A stretch of 64,000 nucleotides of DNA from Planctomycetaceae bacterium. GTDB lineage: Bacteria; Planctomycetota; Planctomycetia; Planctomycetales; Planctomycetaceae. The stretch spans positions 248,001-312,000 of the forward strand of contig JAKFWC010000023.1 of the NCBI GenBank assembly GCA_021732975.1, written 5' to 3'. The notes beneath the pieces are model-generated. The model did not search any database. It had not been told where the DNA came from and saw nothing but the letters and a program-made list of their open reading frames with translations. The stretch's first letter is position 1; each line of letters begins with the position of its first letter. Of this stretch, positions 18,440-28,238 are shown in pieces. Position numbers and translations under genes: made by a program.

Positions 18440-19474
18440 TCACGGCATTCTCGAAAGTGAGTGCGTCTTCGCGACGAATCGTTCGAGCAACGATAGCACC
18501 GCTCCCGAGTCGATGACCGATTTGGCGAGAGCCACACCGTCGCGCGGCGTCGAAACTTTCTCTGCGGCCATCAACGCTGCCGCCGCGTTGGCAAGGACCA
18601 TGTCGCGCGCCGGCCCATGTTTGCCAGCGAAAACGCTTTGAATGACGGCGGCACTTTCCTGTGGGCCATCGACCCGCAACGTGGCGACATCGACAACCGG
18701 CAGCCCTAAATCCGTGGGTGTCCAGGTTTGACGGGTTACTTTCCCGCGGTGAACTTCAAACAAAGCGGTTTCGCCCCACAACGCAACTTCGTCCAGTTCA
18801 TTATTGCCACAAACGACGAATGCCCGTTGCACTCCGAGTTCCGCCAGCGCTCCGGCGAGCAGTTCGGCCATTGTTGTGCGGCTGGCACCGACGATTTGAA
18901 ACGCCGCGCCGGCGGGGTTGGTCAGCGGGCCCAGCAAGTTAAAAATTGTCCGGAAGCCGAGTTTTTGCCGGATGGGAGCGGCGTGCTTCATCGCCCCGTG
19001 CAACCGTTGGGCGAAGCAGAATCCGATACCGAGTTCGTCGATACAATCCCCCACTTGCTGCGGGGAGAGGGCCAGCGACACGCCGAGGGCTTCAAGGACA
19101 TCCGCCGAACCGCTTTTGCTCGAAGCGGACCGATTGCCATGCTTGGCTACCGGTACTCCCGCCGCCGCCGCCACGAATGCGGTTGCCGTGCTAATGTTGA
19201 ACGTGTGCAGTGCATCGCCGCCGGTGCCGCAGGTGTCGAGCAACCCCGTGCGGCTGCACGGAATCGGTTCGGCTTTGGCCCGCATTGCCCGTGCCGCCCC
19301 CACCAGCATCGGCACCGTTTCCGGTCGACATCGCAACGCCGTAAGAAAGCTGGCGATTTCCGCGGGTTCGCAACGGCCATCCATGATCGCCGTCACTGCG
19401 TGCTTCATCCCGGTTTCCGTCACGACCTGGCCGTCCAATACCGGCAGGATGATGTCACGCAGTTCGTCGATCAC
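18440..19474 (-). CDS. trpD: Anthranilate phosphoribosyltransferase
   Basis: 344 residues, normal length. TrpD transfers the phosphoribosyl group of PRPP to anthranilate in tryptophan synthesis. The PRPP-binding motif LLDTCGTGGDALHTFNIST is present, followed by VAKHGNRSASSKSGSADVLEALG and the anthranilate-site region HGAMKHAAPIRQKLGFRTIFN. The GTG at 19474 has GAGG nine bases upstream and is preferred to a TTG five codons earlier. No other trp gene is in the window; it may share a transcript with nuoI downstream, across 130 bases. Confidence 0.95.
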   Translation of the reverse strand: MIDELRDIILPVLDGQVVTETGMKHAVTAIMDGRCEPAEIASFLTALRCRPETVPMLVGAARAMRAKAEPIPCSRTGLLDTCGTGGDALHTFNISTATAFVAAAAGVPVAKHGNRSASSKSGSADVLEALGVSLALSPQQVGDCIDELGIGFCFAQRLHGAMKHAAPIRQKLGFRTIFNLLGPLTNPAGAAFQIVGASRTTMAELLAGALAELGVQRAFVVCGNNELDEVALWGETALFEVHRGKVTRQTWTPTDLGLPVVDVATLRVDGPQESAAVIQSVFAGKHGPARDMVLANAAAALMAAEKVSTPRDGVALAKSVIDSGAVLSLLERFVAKTHSLSRMP

Positions 19475-19601
19475 GATCGCATGCCTCAAAGAGAGGTCGG
19501 GGTGAATGCCAGGTCACGTGTGATCGGACAACGTCCGAGTCACGGGTGTTCGCTCATCATCCCGGCGCATGATGCCGCCGTCCAGTTATCTAACGGAGAA
19601 C

Positions 19602-19675
19602 ACTCAACGAGCCGGAAGCGCAAGCGCCTGGTTTCTTACGCAGAACCGGGCGCTTGCGCTTCCGGCTCGTTGAGT
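19602..19675. repeat. Palindrome with ACTCAACGAGCCGGAAGCG ends
   Basis: Arms at about 19602-19630 and 19647-19675 are near-perfect reverse complements (ACTCAACGAGCCGGAAGCGC against GCGCTTCCGGCTCGTTGAGT). The loop contains GGTTTC..GAACCG. It sits between the trpD start and the tRNA gene. It resembles the palindromes elsewhere in the window in size and in the GGAAGCGCAAGCG core. Confidence 0.8.
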
Positions 19676-19752
19676 TCTGTAGGACACATATCAAAGCGAA
19701 ACGCCACGGCGTGAACCGTGGCGTTTCAACGGATGATAGTGTTGCGAAGAGG

Positions 19753-19825
19753 AGCCACCGGTCGGATTCGAACCGACGACCTACGCTTTACGAAAGCGTC
19801 GCTCTACCAACTGAGCTACGGCGGC
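19753..19825 (-). tRNA. tRNA-Thr (anticodon CGU)
   Basis: Read on the minus strand, the 73 bases fold into a full cloverleaf: acceptor GCCGCCG with CGGTGGC (one G-U pair), D-arm GCTCAGTTGGTAGAGC, anticodon stem ACGCT/AGCGT around TTCGTAA, and T-arm with GGTTCGAATCC. The anticodon CGT reads the Thr codon ACG. The discriminator base is T, and the bases that follow are CCT, so the CCA end is not encoded and must be added after transcription. It lies about 180 bases downstream of rpmA on the same strand. Confidence 0.96.
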
Positions 19826-20002
19826 AAGTTGCGGAAATGATACCGAAAACGCCGGTAACGACAAGGGCATCCCTCGCCGTCCACGCACCCTTCCGCATCC
19901 GTTCCACTCGTCAGGCAATCCGTCCCGCTTCGCTCGGCGCAAGGACGACCCGAAGATCTGCGTCGCCCGGATGCGGTTAGACCAACATCGTGGGCGGGGG
20001 CT

Positions 20003-20293
20003 TTAATTATTTTCCGAAGCGGCTGCAGCGGCGTCGACTTCGATGATTTCCACCGGCGTGACGTTGATGCGTCGACCTTCCTGATCGAAGTAGACGTGGC
20101 CTTCGACGAGCGAGAAGAGCGTGTAGTCGCGACCCATGCCGACGTTGCGGCCGGGGCGCCATTTCGTACCGCGCTGACGGATCAGAATGTTGCCGCCGAT
20201 GACGTGCTCGCCACCGAACTTCTTGACACCCAACCGCTTACCGATGGAATCCCGGCCGTTACGACTGGAACCCTGTCCCTTCTTATGAGCCAT
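20003..20293 (-). CDS. rpmA: 50S ribosomal protein L27
   Basis: 96 residues. L27 sits near the peptidyl-transferase centre with its N-terminal tail. The sequence [16 protein letters not shown], then [29 protein letters not shown], is unmistakable, and the C-terminal tail is Ala/Glu-rich. It starts directly with MAHKKG, with no cleavable N-terminal extension of the Firmicutes type. Its usual operon partner rplU (L21) is not upstream here and obg does not follow, so the gene stands alone between an unknown secreted protein gene and a tRNA gene. Confidence 0.97.
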   Translation of the reverse strand: MAHKKGQGSSRNGRDSIGKRLGVKKFGGEHVIGGNILIRQRGTKWRPGRNVGMGRDYTLFSLVEGHVYFDQEGRRINVTPVEIIEVDAAAAASENN

Positions 20294-20397
20294 CTTCCGC
20301 CCCAGGCAATCTCGAGAGTACGTGGTCCGCCCGGCATCAAAGCACCGCCGGCGGGCCCCACATCATGGTCGAAAACGGGGGCCGGTTCAAGGGTAAG

Positions 20398-21159
20398 CTA
20401 GCGATAGATCCATTGTGGTTGGTTGGCGGCATCGGTTTCGAGCCGAATTTCCGGTTCGCGCTGGTTCAGCTTGTCGCCCGGACGCCAGTATTTCATGCGA
20501 ACCGTCTTCCACTGAACGACTTCCGCTCCGTCCGGACCGGGAACCTTCCGGACTCCGTTGGAAAAGCCGGTCAGATACACTGTGTACCGGTCGGCATCGG
20601 CGTCAATTCCCGTCCAGGTCGCAATCCCCTGAATCACTTTCTGATCTGGAGATCCCGGCTCCGTTGCCGGAGGCAAGTCGGTCACCGCGGAAACTGAACT
20701 CTTGAAGTTCGACTTTTCGCGAAGATTAATCGCCGCCAGGGCTTCCGGCAGAATCTGATCCTGGTAGAGCTTCGGAACATCGGTGTCGGTGGTTTGCAGT
20801 GTGAACACCGGAATGAATTGCGGTGGAATCACCGGCGCATCGAGTTCATTGACCGGCGCATTCGCAATCGCCCGGTTCGCCAGTTTGCGATTAAAGGCGC
20901 GGTAGGCGATGTACCACACGTGGCGTGGTTTTTTTTGCCCCGTGACCGGATCGGTCAGTTCGACGATGATCTGCCGCATGGGCTTGAAGTTGACTTCCAT
21001 CACCCACAATTCCGGTTGTGATGAAAGTTCTTCCCCCGAGGCCACTGCGGGAACGGTAACCTCACCAAACCGAGAAGATTGTGCCCAAACCCCGGTCGGC
21101 ACAGCCAACCCGATTGCGACCACACAGGGAAGAATGAAGCGGTATCGCTGTGGATTCAT
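20398..21159 (-). CDS. Secreted protein of unknown function
   Basis: 253 residues. The first 26 form a signal peptide (MNPQRYRFILPCVVAIGLAV..GVWAQ). The mature part is soluble-looking, with EVNFKPMRQIIVELTDPVTG, HVWYIAYRAFNRKLANR, FIPVFTLQT and a C-terminal KYWRPGDKLNQREPEIRL. No catalytic or binding motif is recognised. The start at 21159 gives a clean signal peptide; the frame extends 20 codons upstream without support. It stands alone on the minus strand between rpmA and a kinase gene. Probably a lineage-specific protein of the cell envelope. Confidence 0.6.
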   Translation of the reverse strand: MNPQRYRFILPCVVAIGLAVPTGVWAQSSRFGEVTVPAVASGEELSSQPELWVMEVNFKPMRQIIVELTDPVTGQKKPRHVWYIAYRAFNRKLANRAIANAPVNELDAPVIPPQFIPVFTLQTTDTDVPKLYQDQILPEALAAINLREKSNFKSSVSAVTDLPPATEPGSPDQKVIQGIATWTGIDADADRYTVYLTGFSNGVRKVPGPDGAEVVQWKTVRMKYWRPGDKLNQREPEIRLETDAANQPQWIYR

Positions 21160-21368
21160 GGACGTGCTTTTCACAAAAGGCACAGGTCTTGGCGAGATTG
21201 GTAGCTGTGGACACTTCAACGTAAGTCGTGCAACCGTACGGAGTCAAGGGAAATCTGCGTAACTCACCTCGCATGAATACGTTACGGGGGGAGTCTGCCG
21301 CTTCCCGACGCACTCACGTCTTGGCAGTCTGAATGTCTAAATGATGTTCGGGTCGAGCGTTACGTCGA

Positions 21369-22790
21369 TTAATGCTGGTCGCGCTGGGTCAGGAGCAATT
21401 CCACCGCATCGGCGCGCTGTGCGACTTCCAACACACTCCGTCGGATTTCTTCGGCATCCACAGTCGCCCGGGGATAGCTGTCGACCATCACAAACGCCGC
21501 TTCTCCATCGATTTCCTGGATCGAGAGCGCCCCATGCAAGATTTCCGCGTTGAGCCTCAAAGCCGTTTCAAAGTACGCCGGTTCCGCCTTCGCGCAAAGA
21601 CTCCGAATCCGCAGCAGTCGTTCGGCGACCGCGTGATCGCTGTTTTCGACAAATACGGTTTGCTTGCGACCGTTCGAGAAGACGAGATCGACGCGGAATC
21701 CGTTGCCATGAGGCTTCCATGTAATGCCCGGATACCGTCCGAAGGCCGACTGTAGCAGGGTTCCGAGGTCTTCGGATTGTCCCAGCACCGCCTGCAAGAG
21801 ATGGGCCGCGTCCATCGCCGTTGCGGGCCGGTTGGAGGGGGCCTTGTCCAAAAGTGTGTAAAGACACTCCGACATTTCGAGCGGTAGTTTCTGGCACCAC
21901 TTTCGTGGACTGGGAACCCGGTCCTGAGTCGCCGCCCGGATCACTTCACTGACAATCACTTGCGGAAACGGGAGATGTCCCGTGAGCATCTGGTAGTAAC
22001 AGACGCCCAGCGAGTACACATCGGACACGGGAGCGGCGGGCGTCCCTTGAAAGAGCTCTGGTGCCATAAAGGCGGGCGTTCCAACAAGATCGTTGACGGC
22101 ATCCACTCCACGCAAGTGAACCCGATTCGCCAGCCCGAAATCGGCGACCTTCGGAATTCCCTGGTGCGTCATTAGCACGTTATCGGGCTTCAAATCGCGA
22201 TGCAGAATTCCGCAGGCGTGCGCGGCGGCCACGCCCTCGGCAATCCGCACCGCAATGGCTGTGGCGCGCTCCGGAGAAAGTGGTCCGGAATCCCGGATCA
22301 GTTGTCCTAACGACTGGCCAGCGATGAATTCCGTTTCGAGAAAATGGAACCCGTCGGCTTCGCCAATGCGGTGAACCGTAATGATATTCGGATGATTGAG
22401 CGCCGCGGCAGCCCGTCCTTCATTGGTGAAGCGACTGACGAAGCCGGGATCGCAAGCAGCCAACCGCGGCGGCAGAATCTTCAACGCCACCGAGCGGTGC
22501 AAACCACGATGGCGGGCCAGATAGACGCGACCCATCGCACCGGCACCGAGTAATTTCTCGATGTGATACTCATCGAAGTCGGTATCGATCAGAGCATCGA
22601 CTTCCTTCGCATCGGTGGCGGACAATGCCGATGACTGAGACTTTGCGTGTGCGTTGCCAAAATGCGACTTCGAGCCACATTCGGGACATTCGGCTAAATC
22701 GGGCTGCGGTGCGATGGCTACGCCGCAACTGGGGCAGAAAACCGCCGCCAGTAATTGCGTTCTCTGACCGGGCCCGTAATCTGTCGACAT
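21369..22790 (-). CDS. Ser/Thr protein kinase with zinc ribbon
   Basis: 473 residues. An N-terminal zinc ribbon (C19, C22, C35, C38; FCPSCGVA..ECPECGS) precedes a full Hanks-type kinase domain (about 75-340): glycine loop GAGAMGRVYLA, K104 in VALKIL, HRDLKPDN with D199, DFGLA with D217 and GTPAFMAPE. No membrane segment is visible, so a cytoplasmic location is likely. The C-terminal 130 residues (about 343-473; LEVAQRADAVELLL near the end) form a separate alpha/beta region that I do not firmly recognise. Catalytic residues are intact. It is divergent from the CPBP gene. Confidence 0.88.
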   Translation of the reverse strand: MSTDYGPGQRTQLLAAVFCPSCGVAIAPQPDLAECPECGSKSHFGNAHAKSQSSALSATDAKEVDALIDTDFDEYHIEKLLGAGAMGRVYLARHRGLHRSVALKILPPRLAACDPGFVSRFTNEGRAAAALNHPNIITVHRIGEADGFHFLETEFIAGQSLGQLIRDSGPLSPERATAIAVRIAEGVAAAHACGILHRDLKPDNVLMTHQGIPKVADFGLANRVHLRGVDAVNDLVGTPAFMAPELFQGTPAAPVSDVYSLGVCYYQMLTGHLPFPQVIVSEVIRAATQDRVPSPRKWCQKLPLEMSECLYTLLDKAPSNRPATAMDAAHLLQAVLGQSEDLGTLLQSAFGRYPGITWKPHGNGFRVDLVFSNGRKQTVFVENSDHAVAERLLRIRSLCAKAEPAYFETALRLNAEILHGALSIQEIDGEAAFVMVDSYPRATVDAEEIRRSVLEVAQRADAVELLLTQRDQH

Positions 22791-22956
22791 GAATCTGTCT
22801 CAATAGCGCATTCGCAAATTGACCGACGTTCCCGCGCTGTCTACAGTGGAACGTGATCAAGCCGACACCGTCAATCCCGATGGATCGTCTTGTTCAGGAA
22901 TTTCTCGCGGCCGACATCTTGGTGCGGAAGATGCCGCCCTTTTCTGTGAGGCGACC

Positions 22957-24096
22957 ATGCAAGACAAGGCGCTCCCTTCGGCGTCCCTGCCGGCGATGGA
23001 ATTGACTCCCACGCCAATTACCGAGTTTCTCGACGAACCGCCGCCGAGGCCGACGCTGCCTCCCGGTCCGGGGCTTCCCGAAGCATTCGGCTGGATGGCC
23101 GGTGTGTTCACAGGGCACCTGGTCGCGGGGGTTGTCGGGATCATTGCCATTATCGCGCTGATGGCTTTCAGCGGCGAAAACATTCAACAAGTGGCGATAA
23201 TCGATCAGCTTTCGCCCAACTATCTGATGTTGCTGATGGGGGGCGATCAATGGATCGTGCTGCTCCTGACCGTGGTGGCGATTCGGTTACGGTGGGGACC
23301 GCGGGTCGCCCAAAACTTGAATCTCACGAGGATTCGTCCGTTGCACGCCGCGGTGGTGGTGGGGCTGGTGTTGCCGCTGAGCACGCTGTCCGGGGAAACC
23401 TATCGGGTCCTCCACACGTTGTGGCAACCGTTGGTGGAACAGCTTCCCGCCCTGAAGCTGATCGACGAATCTAACGCGGTGGAACTGTTGGGTGATCTGT
23501 CCAAAGCCGGTTCGTTGCCGATGATGTTGCTCATCATCGCGGTCGCTCCCGCGATTGCGGAAGAGCTCGTGTTCCGCGGCATGATCGGTCGCGGGCTGGT
23601 CGCCCGGTGGGGATTCTTCGGTGGCGTGTTGATCAGTTCCGTCATGTTTGCCGCCGTCCATTTTCATCCCGTCCACGCCGCGGCCGTGTTGCCGATCGGG
23701 ATTGCTCTGCACTGCATCTATCTGGCGACACGTAGTTTCTGGGCACCGATGTTGCTGCATTTTCTGAATAATGCGTGGGCCACCATTGCTTCGCGCATCC
23801 CGTCTGACGAGTTGTCCCCCGTGGTTGAAGAAGCCGCGAGTCCGGTGCTTTTGTGGGCCTCGTTAACGGCGATGGTGGTCTTGGGAGCCGTGTTGTATCG
23901 CACCCGCACCCGGTACATTTTGCCCGATGGAAGTGAATGGTCACCGGGATATGTCACCGCGGAATGCCCGCCGGCAGAACTCGGGGCCCGCATCGCCGGG
24001 GGAAGCGACACCGGTCGTAATTTATTAATGGCCGGCACCGCGTGGGCGTCATTCACCATCGCGTTCGTCTCGGAAATCGTGGTGCATGCGCGATAG
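22957..24096 (+). CDS. CPBP family intramembrane metalloprotease
   Basis: 379 residues with about 8 membrane segments after a Pro-rich cytoplasmic N-terminus (EPPPRPTLPPGPGLPE). CPBP (Abi/Rce1-like) proteins cleave or modify substrates within the membrane. Motif 1, AIAEELVFRGMIGRGL, carries the paired glutamates and the arginine. Motif 2, SVMFAAVHFHPVHA, has the histidines, and motif 3, PMLLHFLNNAWA, the His/Asn pair. The ATG at 22957 has GAGG six bases upstream; an open frame continues upstream to 22819 without such support. Substrate unknown. Divergent from the kinase gene. Confidence 0.88.
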   Translation: MQDKALPSASLPAMELTPTPITEFLDEPPPRPTLPPGPGLPEAFGWMAGVFTGHLVAGVVGIIAIIALMAFSGENIQQVAIIDQLSPNYLMLLMGGDQWIVLLLTVVAIRLRWGPRVAQNLNLTRIRPLHAAVVVGLVLPLSTLSGETYRVLHTLWQPLVEQLPALKLIDESNAVELLGDLSKAGSLPMMLLIIAVAPAIAEELVFRGMIGRGLVARWGFFGGVLISSVMFAAVHFHPVHAAAVLPIGIALHCIYLATRSFWAPMLLHFLNNAWATIASRIPSDELSPVVEEAASPVLLWASLTAMVVLGAVLYRTRTRYILPDGSEWSPGYVTAECPPAELGARIAGGSDTGRNLLMAGTAWASFTIAFVSEIVVHAR

Positions 24097-24295
24097 TCCG
24101 TGGTTCGTGGTCAGTGGTGAAGAGACGAAACTGTCGCCGACACCGCTTGCGGTTTCGCGCCCCACGCTGATCCCACAGCGTGCGCACCTGTCGTCAATCT
24201 TTCACCAACCCTCCCATTCGTGAAATCGTCGTCAATTTCCTCCACGACGATCTTGTCGCATCCGATCATTCCCCATTTGCGAGGTAGAGTTCGGT

Positions 24296-25432
24296 ATGAA
24301 CCCTACTGCGCGATCGACGATCACTCCTTCTCCGTGTCATCGGACCATCGTCGTCCTGAGTGCTGTGTCGTTCTTCCTGTGTGGATCAACGCTTCACGCC
24401 GCATCCCCGCAGAAGATGCTTGAACTGGAATTCGGCGGCCGCAAACATCTTGGGACCGTGATCGCTCACGATCCCGCCATCGCGTGGTTTCTCGAACGCG
24501 ATGGACGCTTGGCCCCGGTTGACATCGGCAAAGTGAAGGAGTTCCGTGATGTCGGCCGGTTCCGGGCGATGACGACGATGGAGCTGCGCGAGCAGCTTGG
24601 CAGGGAATTGGGGCGGGAGTTTCAACTCGCGATTGCCGGACAATACGTGGTCGCCGGGCCGCCGCAATCGGTGGAGCGGTTGGCCCCGTTGTTCGACAAT
24701 CTGTATCGCGATTTTCAGGTGACGTTTGCGGCGCGGGGGTTCAAAATTCGTCCGCCGGACACGCCGCTGATCGCCGTGATTTATCCCGATCGCGGGGGGT
24801 TCGAGAAGTGCTGCCAGGCGGAAGGCATCCAGCCACAGTCCGGGTTGCGCGGCTTCTACCTGCCCGTTTCCAACCGCGTTGTGCTTTACGACACCACGAA
24901 GTCCGGATCGGAAAACACCGCGGCACTCGATGCCACTGTGCTGCACGAAGCGACGCATCAAGTGGCGTTTAACGTCGGCATTCATTCCCGTATCGGTCCG
25001 ACGCCGAAGTGGGTCGTGGAAGGTCTCGCGACAGCTTTTGAACGGGAAGCAATGCGAACCAACGACCATCGCGGACCGGTGATAACGCGGGTCAATCCCG
25101 AACGGTATGCCTGGTTCCAGCGTTTTCGTCAGGAACGGCGGCCGCTGCGATCGTTGGCGCAATTCGTACAGAGCGAGGAAAGCTTTGAAAGCGCGACGCT
25201 CGACGCTTACAGCCAGGCATGGGCGTTGACCTTCTTCCTGTTGGAAACCCGCCCGAGTGAATATGCCCGGTATCTGCATGCGTTAGCTCAGCGCGATCCG
25301 ATGAAAGCGTATTCCGAAGAGGAGCGACTCAAAGATTTTCAGGCCGCGTTCGGTCGCGATCTCGTCATGCTCGAAACGCACTTTCTCAAGTTCTATCAGG
25401 ATCTGACACTGGTGAGTGCATCGTCTCGTTGA
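24296..25432 (+). CDS. DUF1570 family secreted protein, peptidase-like
   Basis: 378 residues with an N-terminal signal sequence (hydrophobic 17-30, then HAASPQ). The C-terminal half matches the DUF1570 family: VLHEATHQVAFNVGIHSR (H217 to H221, an HExxH-like zinc motif as HEATH) and, downstream, PKWVVEGLATAFE with E243, the arrangement of gluzincin-type metallopeptidases. Residues 40-130 form a preceding domain (EFGGRKHLGTVIAHDPAIAW). A role as an extracytoplasmic metallopeptidase is inferred from the motif; no substrate is known. It follows the CPBP gene by 199 bases. Confidence 0.75.
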   Translation: MNPTARSTITPSPCHRTIVVLSAVSFFLCGSTLHAASPQKMLELEFGGRKHLGTVIAHDPAIAWFLERDGRLAPVDIGKVKEFRDVGRFRAMTTMELREQLGRELGREFQLAIAGQYVVAGPPQSVERLAPLFDNLYRDFQVTFAARGFKIRPPDTPLIAVIYPDRGGFEKCCQAEGIQPQSGLRGFYLPVSNRVVLYDTTKSGSENTAALDATVLHEATHQVAFNVGIHSRIGPTPKWVVEGLATAFEREAMRTNDHRGPVITRVNPERYAWFQRFRQERRPLRSLAQFVQSEESFESATLDAYSQAWALTFFLLETRPSEYARYLHALAQRDPMKAYSEEERLKDFQAAFGRDLVMLETHFLKFYQDLTLVSASSR

Positions 25433-25437
25433 ACTGC

Positions 25438-25475
25438 TCACCAGCCTGTAGCGCGAGCAAGGGCCCTCTGTTCGG
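25438..25475. repeat. Single arm of the CCAGCCC..GCAAGGG palindrome family
   Basis: TCACCAGCCTGTAGCGCGAG followed by CAAGGGCC and a Ctctgttcgg tail resembles the arm of the palindrome at 28239-28326. It begins five bases after the stop of the DUF1570 gene. No complementary arm follows, as at 592-625. Confidence 0.6.
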
Positions 25476-25638
25476 CTGAGCTTTCACAGATTGGGTGGCG
25501 TCGTGTCAAGACCGACTTCTGTCCAATTCTCACCAAGTCCGGAATGGGCCTCCACTCCTCCTCTTCGCCTGTGATAGATTCACGTCACAGCTGGCAGAGA
25601 TGGCACCACGAAACGTGGAAATTCTCGGGAGAGCGGCC

Positions 25639-25968
25639 ATGAGCAGTGTCGGTTTCGGAGCGGGCGGGATCAATCCGCTTGTGAGTTCCACGGCGGGATT
25701 GGCTGGCCAGCAACGGGTCGCGAATGCGGGACAGCAGTCCGCTGATGCGGCCCAGCAGAAGTTCGCCGTCGATCAGAACGCCCTGACGGCGAAGGCCGTG
25801 GGCGACGTTTCCGATCTGAGTGAGACCGACGATCGGGACGCCGATGGTCGCCAACCGTGGTCGTTTCAGCGCCGCCAGCAGGACGCGAGTGGCCAAGCAC
25901 GCCCGCCGACACCGCGCGTTCCCGATCCCGACGGCGAACGCGGCGGGCAACTGGACTTCGACGCCTGA
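25639..25968 (+). CDS. Small Gln/Ala-rich protein, unknown
   Basis: 109 residues. The N-terminal half is rich in Gly, Ala and Gln (GLAGQQRVANAGQQSADAAQ) and probably helical; the C-terminal half is acidic and proline-rich (ETDDRDADGRQPW, then DPDGERGGQLDFDA) and probably disordered. No signal peptide or membrane segment. The ATG at 25639 has GGGAG seven bases upstream, which supports translation. No family is recognised. It lies between the DUF1570 gene and a 141-base palindrome upstream of ftsH. Confidence 0.5.
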   Translation: MSSVGFGAGGINPLVSSTAGLAGQQRVANAGQQSADAAQQKFAVDQNALTAKAVGDVSDLSETDDRDADGRQPWSFQRRQQDASGQARPPTPRVPDPDGERGGQLDFDA

Positions 25969-25977
25969 TTGGACGAT

Positions 25978-26118
25978 GTTGTGCGCGGGTCTCCTGACCC
26001 CGCACTTCCGCTGACCGTAGGTCTCCCGGCTTTGGCAATCCTCCATCATGTTCACCGGCGTGGAGAAGAGGAGACCTACGGTCGAGACGAGTGCGGGGTC
26101 AGGAGACCCTCGCACAAC
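25978..26118. repeat. 141-base inverted repeat upstream of ftsH
   Basis: The outer arms pair as GTTGTGCGCGGGTCTCCTGA with TCAGGAGACCCTCGCACAAC, continuing as CCCCGCACT with AGTGCGGGG. An inner pair is GACCGTAGGTCTCC with GGAGACCTACGGTC. Most of the element folds into one long hairpin with a 40-base unpaired centre. It begins ten bases after the stop of the small Gln-rich gene. Confidence 0.85.
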
Positions 26119-26295
26119 ATGAGCCAGCCGCGCTCCAACAATCTCGCAATGACACCGATCATTCCCCGTCGCGTTGCCTCTTCCGACGCAGTCGGATACG
26201 CTCGTCCATTCGCGAAAAAATGGTCCGCCTCAGTGGCGGTCGGACTTCGCGCAGGAATTGACGACCGTCCTTCTATTCGTGAATGAGCTTGCGGC

Positions 26296-28233
26296 ATGGC
26301 CGATTCCGGTGATTCATCCAAGCGTCCCGCCAAAACTCCCCGGCGTGTTGTCCGCGGGGGGGACGATGCCCCCAAACCCGCGTGGTCGGGAACCGGGGCC
26401 TTGCTGTTTATCGGGATGTTGATGCTCCTGCTGTGGGCATGGCGTTCCTCACCCACGTCGCATGGCTCGCAGGTCACCTACACGTTCCTGAAGAATCAGG
26501 CCAACGCCAAAAATATCGAATGGGCCAAATACCGGGGCGACTATGTCGTCGGCCAGTTCAAGAAAGCGCCCATCGGTCCGAACAATGCCGAGCTGTCACA
26601 AAAGTTTAACGTGGGGTTGCCTCCGGAAGATCAGGGAGCGCTGCGAACCTATCTCGAAGACCATGGGGCCGAAGTTTCCGCCGAACCGACCAACGAGGTG
26701 GGAACTTACATCACCGGGTTAGTGGTGGTGACCGCGATCACGATGCTGATTCTGTGGTTCATGATCCGGCGGCAATCCGACCCGTTTTCTTCGGGAATGG
26801 CGGGAAGTTTCATCCGCAGTCCCGCGCGACGGTTCCGTCCGTCGGATCATCAGACGACGTTCGATGATGTGGCGGCGATGGAACACGCCAAACGCGAACT
26901 ACAGGAAATCGTCGAGTTCCTCAAGACCCCGGCGAAGTTCCAACGACTCGGGGCACAGATTCCCAAAGGCGTGTTGTTGATGGGGCCGCCCGGGACCGGC
27001 AAGACACTGCTGGTGCGGGCCGTGGCCGGTGAAGCGGGCGTGCCGTTCTTCAGCATCAACGGCTCTGAGTTCATCCAGATGTTCGTCGGTGTCGGGGCGA
27101 GCCGCGTCCGCGATTTGTTTCGGACCGCGAAAGAGAATTCGCCGTGCTTGATTTTCATCGATGAAATCGACGCCGTCGGCCGCATCCGTGGGGCAGGTTT
27201 CGGCGGCGGTCACGATGAGCGCGAACAGACGCTCAACCAGATCCTCAGCGAAATGGACGGCTTCCAGCAGACGGAAGCGGTGATCGTGGTGGCTTCAACG
27301 AACCGCCCGGACGTGCTCGATCCCGCGTTGATGCGACCGGGCCGCTTCGATCGCCATGTGACGGTTGACCGGCCCACACGCACCGGCCGGGAAGGCATCC
27401 TCAAAGTCCACGTGCGCAATGTCCCGCTGGATGACAAAGTCGATCTGAAGAAAATCGCCAACAGCACGATTGGTTTCTCCGGTGCCGAGTTGAAGAATCT
27501 CGTGAATGAAGCGGCCTTGCACGCGGCGCGGGAAAATCGCAACTCTGTGACGAATGACGACTTTGAAGCGGCCCGAGACAAGGTGTTGATGGGCCCGCAG
27601 CGCGAGGAAATCCTCAGCCCGCACGAACGGGAAATGACCGCGTATCACGAGGCCGGTCACGCCCTCCTGGCGTGGATGCTGTCCGATGTCGATCCGTTAC
27701 ACAAGGTGACGATCATCCCCCGTGGCCGGGCTCTGGGCGTCACCCAGTTGCTGCCGAACGAGGATCGTTACAACGTCGGCGAGCGGCGGTTGCATTCGCA
27801 ATTGGCGTTTATGCTTGGCGGTCGCGCCGCCGAGAAGATGATCTTCAACGAGTATTCCGCCGGTGCCGAAGACGACCTGAAGCGGGCCACCGGCATCGCG
27901 CGGCGAATGGTCTCCCGTTGGGGGATGAGCGATGTCATCGGTCCCGTCTCGCTGGGCAGTTCCGAGGAATCGCCGTTCCTCGGGAAGGAGTACCGCGAAC
28001 AACGCGACTTCAGCGATGAAACCGCGCGCACCATCGACTCGGAAGTCCAACGATTCCTGACGCAAGCCGATCACCGGGCGATGCAAACGCTCAAGGATCA
28101 CCGCGCCAAACTCGATGCTCTAACCCAAGCTTTGTTGAAGGACGAGTCGCTCGATTACCCTGAAATCGTCGCCGTGCTCGGCGAGCCGGAGCCCCGCTCC
28201 GACGCGGTCCCAAAGGCGACGGTTGAACCGTAA
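26296..28233 (+). CDS. ftsH: ATP-dependent zinc metalloprotease FtsH
   Basis: 645 residues, standard size. FtsH is a membrane-anchored AAA+ protease that degrades misfolded membrane proteins and regulators. After a basic cytoplasmic start come membrane segment 1 ([14 protein letters not shown]), a periplasmic loop (about 55-135) and segment 2 ([18 protein letters not shown]). The AAA domain has Walker [11 protein letters not shown] (about 229-238), Walker [13 protein letters not shown] and the second region of homology up to [14 protein letters not shown]. The protease domain has the zinc site HEAGHAL (about 451-457) and [15 protein letters not shown]. All catalytic features are intact. No fusion or truncation. 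Confidence 0.96.
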   Translation: MADSGDSSKRPAKTPRRVVRGGDDAPKPAWSGTGALLFIGMLMLLLWAWRSSPTSHGSQVTYTFLKNQANAKNIEWAKYRGDYVVGQFKKAPIGPNNAELSQKFNVGLPPEDQGALRTYLEDHGAEVSAEPTNEVGTYITGLVVVTAITMLILWFMIRRQSDPFSSGMAGSFIRSPARRFRPSDHQTTFDDVAAMEHAKRELQEIVEFLKTPAKFQRLGAQIPKGVLLMGPPGTGKTLLVRAVAGEAGVPFFSINGSEFIQMFVGVGASRVRDLFRTAKENSPCLIFIDEIDAVGRIRGAGFGGGHDEREQTLNQILSEMDGFQQTEAVIVVASTNRPDVLDPALMRPGRFDRHVTVDRPTRTGREGILKVHVRNVPLDDKVDLKKIANSTIGFSGAELKNLVNEAALHAARENRNSVTNDDFEAARDKVLMGPQREEILSPHEREMTAYHEAGHALLAWMLSDVDPLHKVTIIPRGRALGVTQLLPNEDRYNVGERRLHSQLAFMLGGRAAEKMIFNEYSAGAEDDLKRATGIARRMVSRWGMSDVIGPVSLGSSEESPFLGKEYREQRDFSDETARTIDSEVQRFLTQADHRAMQTLKDHRAKLDALTQALLKDESLDYPEIVAVLGEPEPRSDAVPKATVEP

Positions 28234-28238
28234 CACCG

